NCBI GenBank assembly: GCA_046331665.1
Contig: JAXLQK010000029.1
Span: forward strand, 1-64,000
Length of the DNA: 64,000 nt
Direction: 5' to 3'
Source: CAWBAT01 sp046331665
GTDB lineage: Bacteria > Acidobacteriota > Terriglobia > Versatilivoradales > Versatilivoraceae
In this document: positions 54,915 through 64,000 of the stretch, piece after piece
Numbering within the stretch: the first letter of the stretch is position 1
Layout of the letters: each line of letters opens with the position of its first letter
Made by a program: the position numbers and the translations under genes
Notes under the pieces: generated by a model
Told to the model about the DNA's origin: nothing
What the model saw: only the letters and a program-made list of their open reading frames with translations
Databases searched by the model: none

Positions 54915-56129
54915 TTAACTTTTTTGGGAACTCCCCCCACTTGTCGGTAAAATCATGGGCAAGGAACCGGGATCCTCGGTAATGGAACACTCCTTATGCA
55001 ATTGCGCTGACTGATAGGCGCCCTCCACCGCGGCTAGCGTTATTGCACCATCTTCACCGGTGGCACAGCGGCTGGGTTTGCCGGCGATGGCCTGTGCGAA
55101 TTCACGGATTTGCGACCCAAACATCACGTGAGAAGCCCCTGCGGGTGACCCTCGTCGCCGACTGGGTTCCGGCAGTTCCACATAACTCCAGCCCATTCCT
55201 TTACTGGTGGCTTCCCCCACCCGCCAGATGGCGATTCGACCGTTTTCACACGAATCCCAGGGTAGCAGGTCAAAAACCAGCTGTCCACGGGTACCGAAAA
55301 TGTAGCCGTACTCAGTCCATTCCCCGATCCCAGACCCTAGTGACCAGATCGGGGAAAGGCTGCGCCCAACAGTCCCGGTTTCAAACCGCAAAACGAACCC
55401 ATTAGAAAATCGTACCACGGCCAGGCACAAATCTTCCCACACCGAATGCTCCACTGACCAACCTAGGTAGTCTTGCGCGATATTCATCGTTTGCGCATAA
55501 ACGGCAATGGGTGTTTCATCAATCCAATCCCGGACAAGGTCGACATAATGAGGCAAATGATCCTGAAGAATTCCTCCTCCAACAGTCCGATCTCTCCACC
55601 GCCACTTGTATCCAGGGTAAAAACCCTCCGGCACCAGACGGTCCGGGTCAAGCTTCACGGAACTTGCCCAATGAACACCGCAGAAGTAAGGTCTGCCGAT
55701 TAATCCTTCATGTAAGATTGAACGCACCTTCTGAAAAGTAGGGTGAAAACGCTTCTCATGACCGACCAGGAGGGAAACTTTTTTGCCAGCCGCCATCTCC
55801 ATCATCACCTTGCATTCGCTGAGCCGGGCAGCTAGAGGTTTCTCGACCAGGACATGCTTGCCTTCAGAGATAGCGGCACAGGCGATTTCAAAATGGGAAT
55901 CAGGAGGGGTCGCTACGATTACGGATTGGAGACCTGGCGTTCTTAGAAATTCTTTCAAATCAGTGGATGCGTATGGCACTGTCCATTGTGTTTGCGCATC
56001 ATCAAGTTTGGCTGGGTCACGATCACATATCGCCAGCAGATTGAACTCATTCACGCCTATCACGGCGGGAATGTGGCCACACAGTGCCGCCACACCCACT
56101 CCAACTATTCCAACGCCGATAGGGGCCAT
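54915..56129 (-). CDS. Gfo/Idh/MocA-family dehydrogenase (second)
   Basis: A 404-residue oxidoreductase. Rossmann motif IGVGIVGVGVAALCGHIP, then the family's EKPLAARLSECK and GGGILQDHLPHYVDLVRDW, which carries the catalytic-type Lys/His region. It would oxidise a sugar or cyclitol as a first step of the operon running to the RraA-like gene. I start at ATG 56129, directly before the Rossmann strand; longer starts at 56189 and 56228 add a non-conserved N-terminus. It is divergent from the XylR-like regulator. Confidence 0.83.
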   Translation of the reverse strand: MAPIGVGIVGVGVAALCGHIPAVIGVNEFNLLAICDRDPAKLDDAQTQWTVPYASTDLKEFLRTPGLQSVIVATPPDSHFEIACAAISEGKHVLVEKPLAARLSECKVMMEMAAGKKVSLLVGHEKRFHPTFQKVRSILHEGLIGRPYFCGVHWASSVKLDPDRLVPEGFYPGYKWRWRDRTVGGGILQDHLPHYVDLVRDWIDETPIAVYAQTMNIAQDYLGWSVEHSVWEDLCLAVVRFSNGFVLRFETGTVGRSLSPIWSLGSGIGEWTEYGYIFGTRGQLVFDLLPWDSCENGRIAIWRVGEATSKGMGWSYVELPEPSRRRGSPAGASHVMFGSQIREFAQAIAGKPSRCATGEDGAITLAAVEGAYQSAQLHKECSITEDPGSLPMILPTSGGSSQKS

Positions 56130-56712
56130 TTCAGGGTCTTCTTGATTTGTTGCTGTTTCGGAAATTTCTGTCAAGGGCACTCCTGCCATTTCCAGCCAAC
56201 GCCGAAATACGGCCTGCAACCCGGCCAACTCTCACATGAGTTTGAGCTGCAAGTTGCCTGTAGTGCCCTCTTTATGGCAGTATTTGTATGAAACGAGACA
56301 CAAGATCTCCGAGCTTCACTTTTCGTGAGGCAGATTTGATCTGCTGGCAGAAATCCCCTGGACCACAAGGTGCTCGCTTGCCTATGAATATTAAGCTTTT
56401 AAATTGCGAGTCCAAAAAACCAAACCGGACTAAATTGTTTTATAACCGCATCAGTATAGGAAGCCGGGGGGTCGGGAACAAGGCCGAAAGGTATGGATTT
56501 TATGGCAGAATTTGTGTTCTCGCGGCTCAACAGCCACCTTCCTGCGGAACAAGAAACAAGATTGCTTCTGCATCAAGTTAGGAAAACATTTTCATTTACT
56601 TCGAAGATTGGGTTCCGTGAATGGCGGCCTTTTACTTGGTCCAGGGTTGAAGCGGCCAAAACTTGTTGAAGAATGCTTTTTCCGGTTCTTCTTGAACGGA
56701 TAAAGAGGAAAA
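56130..56712. other. Divergent regulatory stretch upstream of the XylR-like gene
   Basis: A 583-bp gap between the dehydrogenase and regulator genes should hold both promoters. A perfect inverted repeat GCAGATTTGATCTGC lies at 56330-56344 and is the best operator candidate I see. No convincing -35/-10 pair stands out. The regulator's SD AGAGGAA lies just before its start. Confidence 0.4.
56330..56344. promoter_or_regulatory. Candidate operator palindrome
   Basis: GCAGATTTGATCTGC is a six-base inverted repeat with a three-base centre, in the gap between the dehydrogenase and XylR-like genes. Its location makes it a plausible regulator-binding site; a chance palindrome is also possible. LacI- and AraC-type regulators both use such or direct repeats. 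Confidence 0.3.
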
Positions 56713-57981
56713 ATGGGATCGAGGATATCAACTAGAGTTGCGAAAGTTAAAAATGGCCGAAAATGGTCTTCCTCGACATTAACTTCTCCAGAAAAAGGGG
56801 CATTGGTTCTACTCAGTTCAAACCTAGTGTACTGGTCACGGTCCGAAGTTGCCTGTGGAGCGAATCTGACAGCCAGAAATCTAGGGTACCGCTTTTTCTG
56901 CTACGATTGTTATGGTTCGCCCGAGCTGGAACACGAGTTTCTAATGACGATCCTTCGGGGAGGAGTTGCCGGCGTTCTCCTGATCTGTACTGATTCCACG
57001 AAGAACTTGCAGCTTTGCCTTCAGGTTGCAGATAAGGTTCCCACCGTACAAGTCATCGCAGGTCATCCTTTGATAGCAGCTGATACGGTGACTGTCGACG
57101 AGTACACTGGAGGGATCCTGGCCATGGAACACCTTGTCGGACTTGGCTATCGACGGATTGGACACGTCACCTTCGAATTCGACACTTCCCCGGTCCGTGA
57201 ACGCGAACGGGCTTATCTGGACTCTATGGCGAAGGCTGAATTGCCAGTTTCCGATCAGTGGGTGGTTCGCTTGCCGGCAGCCCTTTACCTCAAGGATCCA
57301 TCGGAACGGAAGCCATGGTTCAAAAGATTCCTGCAAAACCGCGGACGCCCAACCGCGGTTTTTGCACAGGCCGACAGGCTAGCCGTGGAACTGATTCAAG
57401 TTGCAGTTGAAATGGGAATTTCTGTGCCAGAAGACCTGGCGGTGGTGGGTTTTGATGACATTCCAGCGCATGCCTTGACGAGCATCCCTCTCACAACGGT
57501 CCGCCAGAATTTCAGACACTTGGGAAGATTGGCTGTGGAACGGGTGGTGGCGCGCTTGCAGGGTACGATTTCGGGGGCAGCGACTGCGATCCGCTCCACT
57601 CCGCAACTGGTAGTGAGAGAATCTTCAGTCGGTCTGCTGGCTCGAGACGACCGTTGGATCCGGGTTCAGAAGTACATGGCTGAGAGATTCCGCGAGCCGC
57701 TTCCTGCGACCGAATTGGCCAGCATAGCGGCATTGGAACCACACTATTTCTCCAAACAATTCTCAAAGGCCTTTGGGAAGAAATTTACAGACTATCGAAA
57801 CCACCTGCGATTGGAGCACGGCAGAGAACTATTGGTTACCAAAGAGTGGCCCATTGAGGTCATAGCCCAGGATTGTGGGTTCCAGAGCCCGAATCAGTTC
57901 TATCGCTTATTCAAGTTGAATTTTGGAATCACCCCCGGTGAATATCGTGATGAATACTCCTTAAGCTTCACTGAGCAGTAA
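56713..57981 (+). CDS. XylR-like transcription regulator (periplasmic-binding sensor fused to AraC-type DNA-binding domain)
   Basis: A 422-residue regulator with the XylR-type layout. Residues about 30-290 form a LacI/periplasmic-binding-type ligand domain (GGVAGVLLICTD, AMEHLVGLGYRRIGHVTF, AVVGFDDIPAH, TTVRQNFRHLGRLAVER). The C-terminal 110 residues hold two AraC-type helix-turn-helix motifs (LASIAALEPHYFSKQFSKAF and IAQDCGFQSPNQFYRLFKLN). There is no N-terminal LacI HTH. E. coli XylR has the same plan and activates genes on xylose. This one probably senses a sugar or sugar acid and controls the divergent dehydrogenase operon and perhaps the PSD1 gene that follows. SD AGAGGAA precedes ATG 56713. 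Confidence 0.88.
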   Translation: MGSRISTRVAKVKNGRKWSSSTLTSPEKGALVLLSSNLVYWSRSEVACGANLTARNLGYRFFCYDCYGSPELEHEFLMTILRGGVAGVLLICTDSTKNLQLCLQVADKVPTVQVIAGHPLIAADTVTVDEYTGGILAMEHLVGLGYRRIGHVTFEFDTSPVRERERAYLDSMAKAELPVSDQWVVRLPAALYLKDPSERKPWFKRFLQNRGRPTAVFAQADRLAVELIQVAVEMGISVPEDLAVVGFDDIPAHALTSIPLTTVRQNFRHLGRLAVERVVARLQGTISGAATAIRSTPQLVVRESSVGLLARDDRWIRVQKYMAERFREPLPATELASIAALEPHYFSKQFSKAFGKKFTDYRNHLRLEHGRELLVTKEWPIEVIAQDCGFQSPNQFYRLFKLNFGITPGEYRDEYSLSFTEQ

Positions 57982-58144
57982 GCTCCATGTTTATTTTTCT
58001 CCACCTCGACTATTACGGTGTTGAAATCCGCAGCAGACCTTGAGGAACACTTCCTATCAGTAAAACCGCACTTTTTGTCCTTGAAGAAATGAGCATTGAC
58101 CGTTAACTTTAATATTCTAAGGTCAGTACATCCCCCATTTATCC

Positions 58145-60832
58145 ATGCGCCCCATACCCTTATTAAAAACATGGAGACTCATTAGTCGTCTGACGGTTTT
58201 CATGATCTTGCTGATTTGGGGTGCCACTTCTCTGGCTCAATCCAAGCCTGAACAAGATCAAGCTGCACTAAGGACCTTGGAGAAGAATTGTTTCTCGTGT
58301 CATGGCGAGCTACGGATTTCCAATCTCGATATGCGGCAGAGGGAGAGCCTGCTGAAAGGAGGAACACGTGGCCCGGCCGTAGTCCCGGGAAAAGCAGAAG
58401 AAAGCCTGATATATCAAGCGGCTGCTAGAACCGGTGAACTGAAGATGCCCCCGCAGCAAACTGGATTAACTCGGGAAGAACTTGAGTTATTGCGTGCTTG
58501 GATCGACGCTGGTGCCACTTGGACACAAGGGACTGCCACCTCGACGCGTAAGTCAGAGCCTTCTTGGTGGTCTTTTCGCAAACCCGTCCGTCCCCCTGTG
58601 CCAGAACCAAGGAACAAAGAATGGGTTCGCAATCCCATTGATGCATTTGTCCTGCAAAAACTTGAGGAACAACAGCTTACCCCCGTGGCTCAGGCGGACA
58701 AGCGAGTCCTGTTGCGCCGTATTTATTTTGATCTCATTGGGCTACCACCGACCACGGAGGAACTCGATCGCTTTATGAGGGATTCCTCTCCCGATGCCTA
58801 TGAGAAAGTGGTCGATTTTCTCTTGGCATCCCCCCATTACGGAGAACGTTGGGGAAAACACTGGTTAGATGTCGTTCGCTATGCAGATACCGGGGGTTAT
58901 CAAACCGACCTCTACTATAAAGACGCTTGGCTATATCGTGACTATGTCATTGCTTCCTTTAATAAGGACAAGCCCTATGACCGTTTTGTCCAGGAACAGA
59001 TTGCAGGAGACGAACTTTGGCCCGACAATCTCGACCTCCATGGGAGTTATTTCATTCCGGAAAAGGAGATGGAACACATAGAAGCCAGGATTGGAACCGA
59101 GTTGTACACCATCAGTCCCGTTTACCACGAGTCTGGCCTCGATGTAGAAAACTACTTTGACATGCAATGGACCGACTGGGTCGATGTCACTGGTTCCGCC
59201 TTTATGGGTTTGACCTTGGGCTGTTCCCGATGCCATGACCATAAGTTTGATCCAATTTCGCAGAGGGATTACTTTGGACTGCGAAGCATCTTCGCCGGAA
59301 GTGACCGAGTCGAGATTCCGTTGGTTCACCGGATGGATCTGTTTGACCAGTGGCAGTCGTACCCAAGGCACATCCGCGTCCAGCAACTGAGAGCGGAAGC
59401 CGAGAAAATCACGAGCCAGTCTAAACGCAGAATCATCGAGTCCTTGAAAGGGACTTTCCCCAAAGAGGTGCTGGAAGCGTACGAAATCCCAGAGGGAAAA
59501 CGTAGCCCCGAGCAACAGATTCAGGCGGCCAAATTTCAGGAGGCCGTCGGACGGATCAAGGAAGAAGAAATTCTTTCAAAGATGATTCCGGCGGAAAATG
59601 AAAAATACAAAGCCCTTCTGGAAGAGATTGGGAAAGCCTATCTGCAGACCCTCAAGCCCATGCCCACCGCCACGGTCCTGGGACATGCTGAGGTGATTCC
59701 GGAAATCCATCTCCTGGTGCGGGGAGACTATCGAAATAAAGGAGAGCGGATCACCCCTGCCTTCCCCAAGGCCCTTCGCGAGGAAAACGAAGTGATTGAA
59801 GAAACTTCCCTGCGACCCTTTGTTCCGCAAAGGCGAAAGGCTTTGGCTCTGTGGTTGACGAAACCCGACCATCCTCTAACGGCTCGAGTGATGGTGAATC
59901 GACTCTGGCAGGGACACTTTGGCAGCGGTCTGGTCGCCACTCCAAATGATTTTGGCCGTCAGGGCCAGCCACCGACCCATCCCGAACTGCTCGACTGGTT
60001 GGCCACGGAGTTTGTCCGGCAAGGTTGGAGCATCAAACGGATGCATCGTTTGATGGTTCTTTCGAACACCTATCGGCTATCCAGCATGGGGAATGAAGCC
60101 GATTTGAAAATCGATCCTCAGAATCGATTTCTTTGGAGAATGAATCCACGCCGCCTGGAAGCGGAGGCCATTTGGGATTCGGTCCTGGCGGCTGCGGGCA
60201 CGCTTAACCTCAAGGCCGAGCCATTGAGATACTATCGACCGTTGAAACAAGCCAACCCTGCACTATTGAATGAAATGGGAGGCCCGCCGGTTTTCCCTCC
60301 CTTATCGCAGGATGAGCGGGACGGCGGAGACTTGCTTGAAAAATCTCAATGGCCCGACAGCCTGGATCCTAACGAATACACACGAAGAGGCGTTTACGTG
60401 TATGTGAAGCGTTCCTTTTCCTTTCCGATGTTCAAGACATTTGATGCACCAGATTCTTCACTGAGCTGCGAGCGCCGTCAGAATACAACGGTGGCCCCCC
60501 AGTCCCTGGCGTTGATGAACAACGAGTTCATCCACCGGCAGGCAAGGGCCTTCGCCTTGCGATTGTTGAAAGAAAATGGAGATCAACTTTCCGCTTGCAT
60601 TGACGAGGCTTGGTTGATCGCCCTCAACCGGGCTCCCACTCAAGATGAGAAGGAGAAAAATATGGAATTCCTTCTCAAATTGGAAGAGAGCTGGAAAAAT
60701 GGGACGAGAAAGGAAGAAGCTGAGAATTGGCTCCCGGAGTCACTTCGCTCAATCTCTCCCGCTCGCGCAGAGGCACTAACCAAGCTTTGCTTGACGATTT
60801 TTAATTTGAACGAGTTCCTGTATGTCGACTAG
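58145..60832 (+). CDS. PSD1-type cytochrome protein (DUF1549/DUF1553), copy 2
   Basis: An 895-residue exported protein. A signal peptide (VFMILLIWGATSLAQ) is followed by the cytochrome-type motif CFSCHG, DLIGLPPTTEELDRFM, HYGERWGKHWLDVVRY and CSRCHDHKFDPI. The C-terminal DUF1553 part has PLTARVMVNRLWQGHFGSG, TTVAPQSLALMNNEF and the usual end LTIFNLNEFLYVD. It is intact and lies 18 bp before a DUF1501 gene (ATG 60851), so the two are one operon. Role unsettled; such pairs are thought to act in the cell envelope on sugar polymers or similar. Confidence 0.9.
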   Translation: MRPIPLLKTWRLISRLTVFMILLIWGATSLAQSKPEQDQAALRTLEKNCFSCHGELRISNLDMRQRESLLKGGTRGPAVVPGKAEESLIYQAAARTGELKMPPQQTGLTREELELLRAWIDAGATWTQGTATSTRKSEPSWWSFRKPVRPPVPEPRNKEWVRNPIDAFVLQKLEEQQLTPVAQADKRVLLRRIYFDLIGLPPTTEELDRFMRDSSPDAYEKVVDFLLASPHYGERWGKHWLDVVRYADTGGYQTDLYYKDAWLYRDYVIASFNKDKPYDRFVQEQIAGDELWPDNLDLHGSYFIPEKEMEHIEARIGTELYTISPVYHESGLDVENYFDMQWTDWVDVTGSAFMGLTLGCSRCHDHKFDPISQRDYFGLRSIFAGSDRVEIPLVHRMDLFDQWQSYPRHIRVQQLRAEAEKITSQSKRRIIESLKGTFPKEVLEAYEIPEGKRSPEQQIQAAKFQEAVGRIKEEEILSKMIPAENEKYKALLEEIGKAYLQTLKPMPTATVLGHAEVIPEIHLLVRGDYRNKGERITPAFPKALREENEVIEETSLRPFVPQRRKALALWLTKPDHPLTARVMVNRLWQGHFGSGLVATPNDFGRQGQPPTHPELLDWLATEFVRQGWSIKRMHRLMVLSNTYRLSSMGNEADLKIDPQNRFLWRMNPRRLEAEAIWDSVLAAAGTLNLKAEPLRYYRPLKQANPALLNEMGGPPVFPPLSQDERDGGDLLEKSQWPDSLDPNEYTRRGVYVYVKRSFSFPMFKTFDAPDSSLSCERRQNTTVAPQSLALMNNEFIHRQARAFALRLLKENGDQLSACIDEAWLIALNRAPTQDEKEKNMEFLLKLEESWKNGTRKEEAENWLPESLRSISPARAEALTKLCLTIFNLNEFLYVD

Positions 60833-60850
60833 CAGGAAAGGAGTTTGGTG

Positions 60851-62347
60851 ATGAACCCCTTTGGATTTGGAAATAGCCGTTGTGCAGGCGAAGGTCCTGC
60901 GGTTCGCTCTCGCCGTGAGTTTCTGGCCAGATTTGGCGGCGGATTCGGCACTGTGGCAGCCATCCATTTGCTTGCCAAAGAAGGGTTCTCAGGAATTGCA
61001 ACGACACCTGCACCAAATCCACTCTCGGCAAAACCGCCCAATTTCCCGGCCAAGGGGAAGGCCGTGATTCATCTCTTCATGCACGGGGGGCCGAGCCAAG
61101 TGGATACCTTTGATCCCAAGCCACTGCTTTCGCGGCTTCACGGCCAACCTCCCCCACCCGGCATCTTGAAGGCAGAACAGAAGACCTTCTTACAGTTTAC
61201 CAAGATCAACGAGGCGCCTCTTCTGGCTCCCCGCGCAACCTTCAAAAGGTATGGGCAATCCGGCCTCGAAATTTCAAACCTGTTTGAAAACGTCGCTCAA
61301 TCGGCGGACGACCTGGCTGTCATTCGGTCTTGTTATCATGACGCATTCACCCATGGCCCCGGAGTGCAAATGATCAATAGTGGCGTCACGCGGCTCGGGC
61401 ACCCCAGTATGGGAGCATGGGTCATTTACGGGCTTGGCAGTGAGACGGAAAATCTGCCTGCATACATAGTCATGGTGACCGACGGGAGTATTAGCGCGGG
61501 GGCGCCAGGCTATGGTTCAGGTTTTCTTCCCGCCATCTACCAAGGAACATTGCTCCGAAAAAAGGGAACGCCAATTCTCAATGCTCGGGCCGCGGACGAT
61601 TTCTCCCCTGGAGAGCAACGTGAAGTAATCGATTTGCTCAGCTGGCATAATCAGCGACATTTGGCGGCACATCCCGAGAACTCAGAGCTGGCAGCCAGAA
61701 TCTCTTCTTACGAATTGGCATTCCGAATGCAAGCCGCAGTCCCTGATTTGACGGATCTCTCCAATGAGAGCGAAGCCACAAGAAAGCTTTACGGCCTCGA
61801 CAATGAAACGACGGAACCCTTCGGCAGAAATTGCCTTTTGGCGCGTCGCATGGTGGAACGAGGGGTGCGGTTTATTCAAATCTATAAAGACGGATGGGAT
61901 GCCCACACCAGTTGCGATGAGAACCATGCCAAAAACTCACGCGCCGTGGATAAGCCGATTGCAGGCTTGCTCACCGATCTAAAACAGCGAGGACTCTTAG
62001 ATTCCACCCTGGTGGTTTGGGGAGGTGAATTCGGCCGAACGCCGGTCACCGATGGCCAGTCGAATAGCGATGTGCGAACAGGGGACGGGCGTGATCACAA
62101 TCCGTATGGCTTTACGACCTGGATGGCGGGTGGTGGCATCCAAGGTGGAAAGGTCATCGGAGCCACTGACGAGATAGGATTCCGGGCCACTGAAGATCCA
62201 GTTCACGTTCATGATCTTCATGCCACCATCCTTAGCCTGCTCGGGCTTGATCATACCAAGCTGACTTTCTTCTTTCAGGGACGAAACCATCGTCTTACCG
62301 ATGTGGGGGGAGACAACAATCTGGCGCCACGGCTTATCTCAGCGTAG
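60851..62347 (+). CDS. DUF1501 Tat-exported protein, copy 3
   Basis: A 498-residue protein with a twin-arginine signal (RSRREFLARFGGGFGTVAA). DUF1501 landmarks are intact: IHLFMHGGPSQVDTFDPK, RSCYHDAFTHGPG, LLARRMVERGVRFIQIYKDG, VWGGEFGRTP, GRDHNPYGFTTWMAGGG and VHVHDLHATILSLLGLDH. These resemble alkaline-phosphatase/sulfatase-fold metal sites. I start at ATG 60851, with AAGGAG about nine bases upstream. It is sandwiched between two PSD1 genes, with 42 bp to the next. Confidence 0.9.
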   Translation: MNPFGFGNSRCAGEGPAVRSRREFLARFGGGFGTVAAIHLLAKEGFSGIATTPAPNPLSAKPPNFPAKGKAVIHLFMHGGPSQVDTFDPKPLLSRLHGQPPPPGILKAEQKTFLQFTKINEAPLLAPRATFKRYGQSGLEISNLFENVAQSADDLAVIRSCYHDAFTHGPGVQMINSGVTRLGHPSMGAWVIYGLGSETENLPAYIVMVTDGSISAGAPGYGSGFLPAIYQGTLLRKKGTPILNARAADDFSPGEQREVIDLLSWHNQRHLAAHPENSELAARISSYELAFRMQAAVPDLTDLSNESEATRKLYGLDNETTEPFGRNCLLARRMVERGVRFIQIYKDGWDAHTSCDENHAKNSRAVDKPIAGLLTDLKQRGLLDSTLVVWGGEFGRTPVTDGQSNSDVRTGDGRDHNPYGFTTWMAGGGIQGGKVIGATDEIGFRATEDPVHVHDLHATILSLLGLDHTKLTFFFQGRNHRLTDVGGDNNLAPRLISA

Positions 62348-62389
62348 TGATCTTCAATACGCCGCCAACTCGAGACTGGACATCCCGAG

Positions 62390-64000
62390 ATGAAAATTCG
62401 GTCTCTGATCTTCTGCCTGTTGCTCTTCCCGTCAGTAAAAATCTGTTTACCCAACGCGGGGAGCTCTCCCCCATCAGGTGTCGAAGTCTTGAATCGCTAT
62501 TGCGTGGGTTGTCATAGCGAATCTGTTCACACGTCGGGTCTAAACCTCCAACGTCGAGAGTCCACACTGAAGGGCGGAAATCGAGGGCCAGCTGTAATTC
62601 CTGGCAATGCCAAAGAAAGCCTTCTCTATGTGGCCGCCTCGCACTCAGGCGAACTAAAGATGCCTCCTGGGCCATCCCCGTTGTCAGCCCAGGATTTGGA
62701 AACTCTGCGGGAGTGGATCGATCAGGGCTTTGATTGGGTTGCTGCCCGGGCCTCTTCCGAAACCAAGGACGGGCAATGGTGGTCTTTTCGGAGTCTTAAC
62801 TGTCCACAAGTCCCGATGCTGGACCGCTCCAAGAATGCCGGATGGGCACGAAATGAAGTCGATCGGTTTATTCTTGCCCGCCTCAATCAGGAAAATATTG
62901 AACCTTCCCCTGAAGCAGACCGTTACACATTGATTCGGCGATTGAGTCTGGATTTGACAGGGATCCCGCCAGAATGGGGGACTGTAGAAGCCTTTGCGGT
63001 AGATCCCAGACCTGACGCCTACGAGAGGGTCGTTGATACACTCCTAAACTCTCCTCACTATGGTGAGCGGTGGGGGCGGCACTGGCTCGATCTGGCGCGC
63101 TATGCAGACAGCAACGGTGGCGAAATCGACAAGCCGCGTTCCATGTGGAAATACCGGGATTGGGTAATCGAGGCATTGAATCAGGATCTACCTTTTGACC
63201 AGTTCGTCGTGGAACAGATTGCTGGGGACCTTCTTCCAAAAGCCAGGGAGCAACAGGTCATTGCCACGGGTTTTCACTGCAATAGTATCGTGGATGAGCT
63301 TGCAGGGAATGGAAACGCGGAAGTAGCACGGCTTGAGGCGGTGGTCGATCGTGTCAATACCACGGGAGCAGTCTTTCAAGGATTAACCTTGGGTTGTGCT
63401 CAATGCCATGCTCATAAATTCGATCCCCTCTCTACGCGGGATTACTATCAATTGCTGGCCTTTTTCAATGATGCGGATTGCTCCACCTTGGAGTTTGCCC
63501 CAGCGGCTGAGATCGCCCGGCGTGACGCCGTTCGCTCTCAATTGGAATCACTCAAAGCGGAATTGAAGGTGTATGAAAAGACGTTGCCTGAAAAACTGAA
63601 ACAGTGGTCGTATACCCTCAGCGAAATCGATCGGTCTGCCTTGAAGGAGGAGATTAAGGTCGCGCTCAAGGTTCCGGAGAACCAGCGGACCGACAAGCAA
63701 AAACAACAGTTGCTCGAAGCTTTCAAGGCTCAAGATCCCGGATACCAGCAGCGATTGAGCACCATTGAAGACCTTACCCAGCACGAGCCAAAAATCGTCT
63801 CTACCCAAGTCATGAAGCAGAGCGAGGCGGCGAGAACGACTCACATTTTTATTCGCGGCGATTTCCAAAACAAAGGGGCGGAGGTCAATCCAGGCGCTCC
63901 TCAAATTCTTCCCGCCATGGCTAAGGCAGATGCTTTTCGTGGGGGAAGCTCTTCGGAAAGACCCACTCGACTCGATCTGGCGAAGTGGCTTGTTTCAATG
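62390..64000 (+). CDS. PSD1-type cytochrome protein, copy 3, partial (C-terminus outside window)
   Basis: It is open from ATG 62390 to the window edge (537 codons). A signal peptide (SLIFCLLLFPSVKICLPNAG) is followed by CVGCHS, the NLQRRESTLKGGNRGP region, LDLTGIPPEWGTVEAF, HYGERWGRHWLDLARYADS and CAQCHAHKFDPL. A helical, charged segment (residues about 385-450) leads toward the DUF1553 part, which is cut. It follows the DUF1501 gene by 42 bp, so two PSD1 genes flank one DUF1501 gene. Confidence 0.88.
   Translation, partial: MKIRSLIFCLLLFPSVKICLPNAGSSPPSGVEVLNRYCVGCHSESVHTSGLNLQRRESTLKGGNRGPAVIPGNAKESLLYVAASHSGELKMPPGPSPLSAQDLETLREWIDQGFDWVAARASSETKDGQWWSFRSLNCPQVPMLDRSKNAGWARNEVDRFILARLNQENIEPSPEADRYTLIRRLSLDLTGIPPEWGTVEAFAVDPRPDAYERVVDTLLNSPHYGERWGRHWLDLARYADSNGGEIDKPRSMWKYRDWVIEALNQDLPFDQFVVEQIAGDLLPKAREQQVIATGFHCNSIVDELAGNGNAEVARLEAVVDRVNTTGAVFQGLTLGCAQCHAHKFDPLSTRDYYQLLAFFNDADCSTLEFAPAAEIARRDAVRSQLESLKAELKVYEKTLPEKLKQWSYTLSEIDRSALKEEIKVALKVPENQRTDKQKQQLLEAFKAQDPGYQQRLSTIEDLTQHEPKIVSTQVMKQSEAARTTHIFIRGDFQNKGAEVNPGAPQILPAMAKADAFRGGSSSERPTRLDLAKWLVSM

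Overview
The window is bacterial, with protein-dense DNA of middling GC. It carries several markers seen together in Acidobacteriota, Planctomycetota and Verrucomicrobiota: paired PSD1-type cytochrome proteins (DUF1549/DUF1553) and Tat-exported DUF1501 proteins, PQQ-type beta-propellers, a GH116-type hydrolase, a ThuA-like protein and many sugar or sugar-acid enzymes. A family B DNA polymerase and Rhodothermales/Solibacter-like repeats also fit. My best guess is an Acidobacteriota-like soil or sediment heterotroph, but no rRNA or other strict phylogenetic marker is present. I found no tRNA, rRNA, CRISPR or phage genes.

Layout. 1-1.4 kb: C-terminally cut DUF1501 gene. 1.85-4.1 kb: family B DNA polymerase followed by a small element with terminal inverted repeats. 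4.3-16.4 kb (minus): a long co-directional catabolic block holding a uronate-isomerase-like amidohydrolase, PfkB kinase, ribulose-phosphate-3-epimerase-like enzyme, alpha/beta hydrolase, sugar-phosphate isomerase/epimerase, Gfo/Idh/MocA dehydrogenase, RuBisCO-like protein (RLP), M1 peptidase, aldo/keto reductase and RraA-like aldolase. 16.7-21.3 kb (plus): a solute-binding-like protein with no signal peptide and a 1116-residue internally duplicated CPBP membrane protein. 22.5-26.4 kb (plus): SDR, split transketolase and a decayed enolase-superfamily gene. 26.5-29.7 kb: NhaA, a small exported protein and a FAD oxidoreductase. 29.7-35.6 kb: a two-component system, an O-methyltransferase and a DUF1501 gene, all broken by several frameshifts, around an intact REP-associated transposase (RAYT) and its REP array. 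35.5-40.7 kb (minus): PSD1 protein, ThuA-like protein and MFS transporter. 41-48.2 kb (plus): GH116-like hydrolase, frameshifted GH36-like glycosidase, SDR and PQQ propeller. 48.3-56.1 kb (minus): small exported protein, PQQ/EF-hand propeller, broken SDR, RraA-like protein, unknown protein, ICL/PEPM-family lyase, VOC protein and Gfo/Idh/MocA dehydrogenase. 56.7 kb: a XylR-like regulator. 58.1-64 kb (plus): PSD1-DUF1501-PSD1 run, cut at the window edge.

How it works together (inference). Several modules look like routes for breaking down plant-type sugars and sugar acids: outer-surface or periplasmic hydrolases (GH116, GH36-like, PSD1/DUF1501 systems), uptake by an MFS carrier, then oxidation, isomerisation, phosphorylation and C-C cleavage in the cytoplasm. 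The most interesting unit is the RLP cluster. Known RLP pathways for apionate-type acids use a DUF1537-family kinase, whereas this one has a PfkB kinase, a RPE-like epimerase and a uronate-isomerase-like amidohydrolase, so it may be an undescribed variant.

Sequence quality. Many genes carry single-base or short indels, some at homopolymers (RLP at a run of four G, M1 peptidase at a run of four A). Most are concentrated between 29.7 and 35.6 kb. I annotate these as interrupted genes and leave open whether the breaks are real decay or assembly error.
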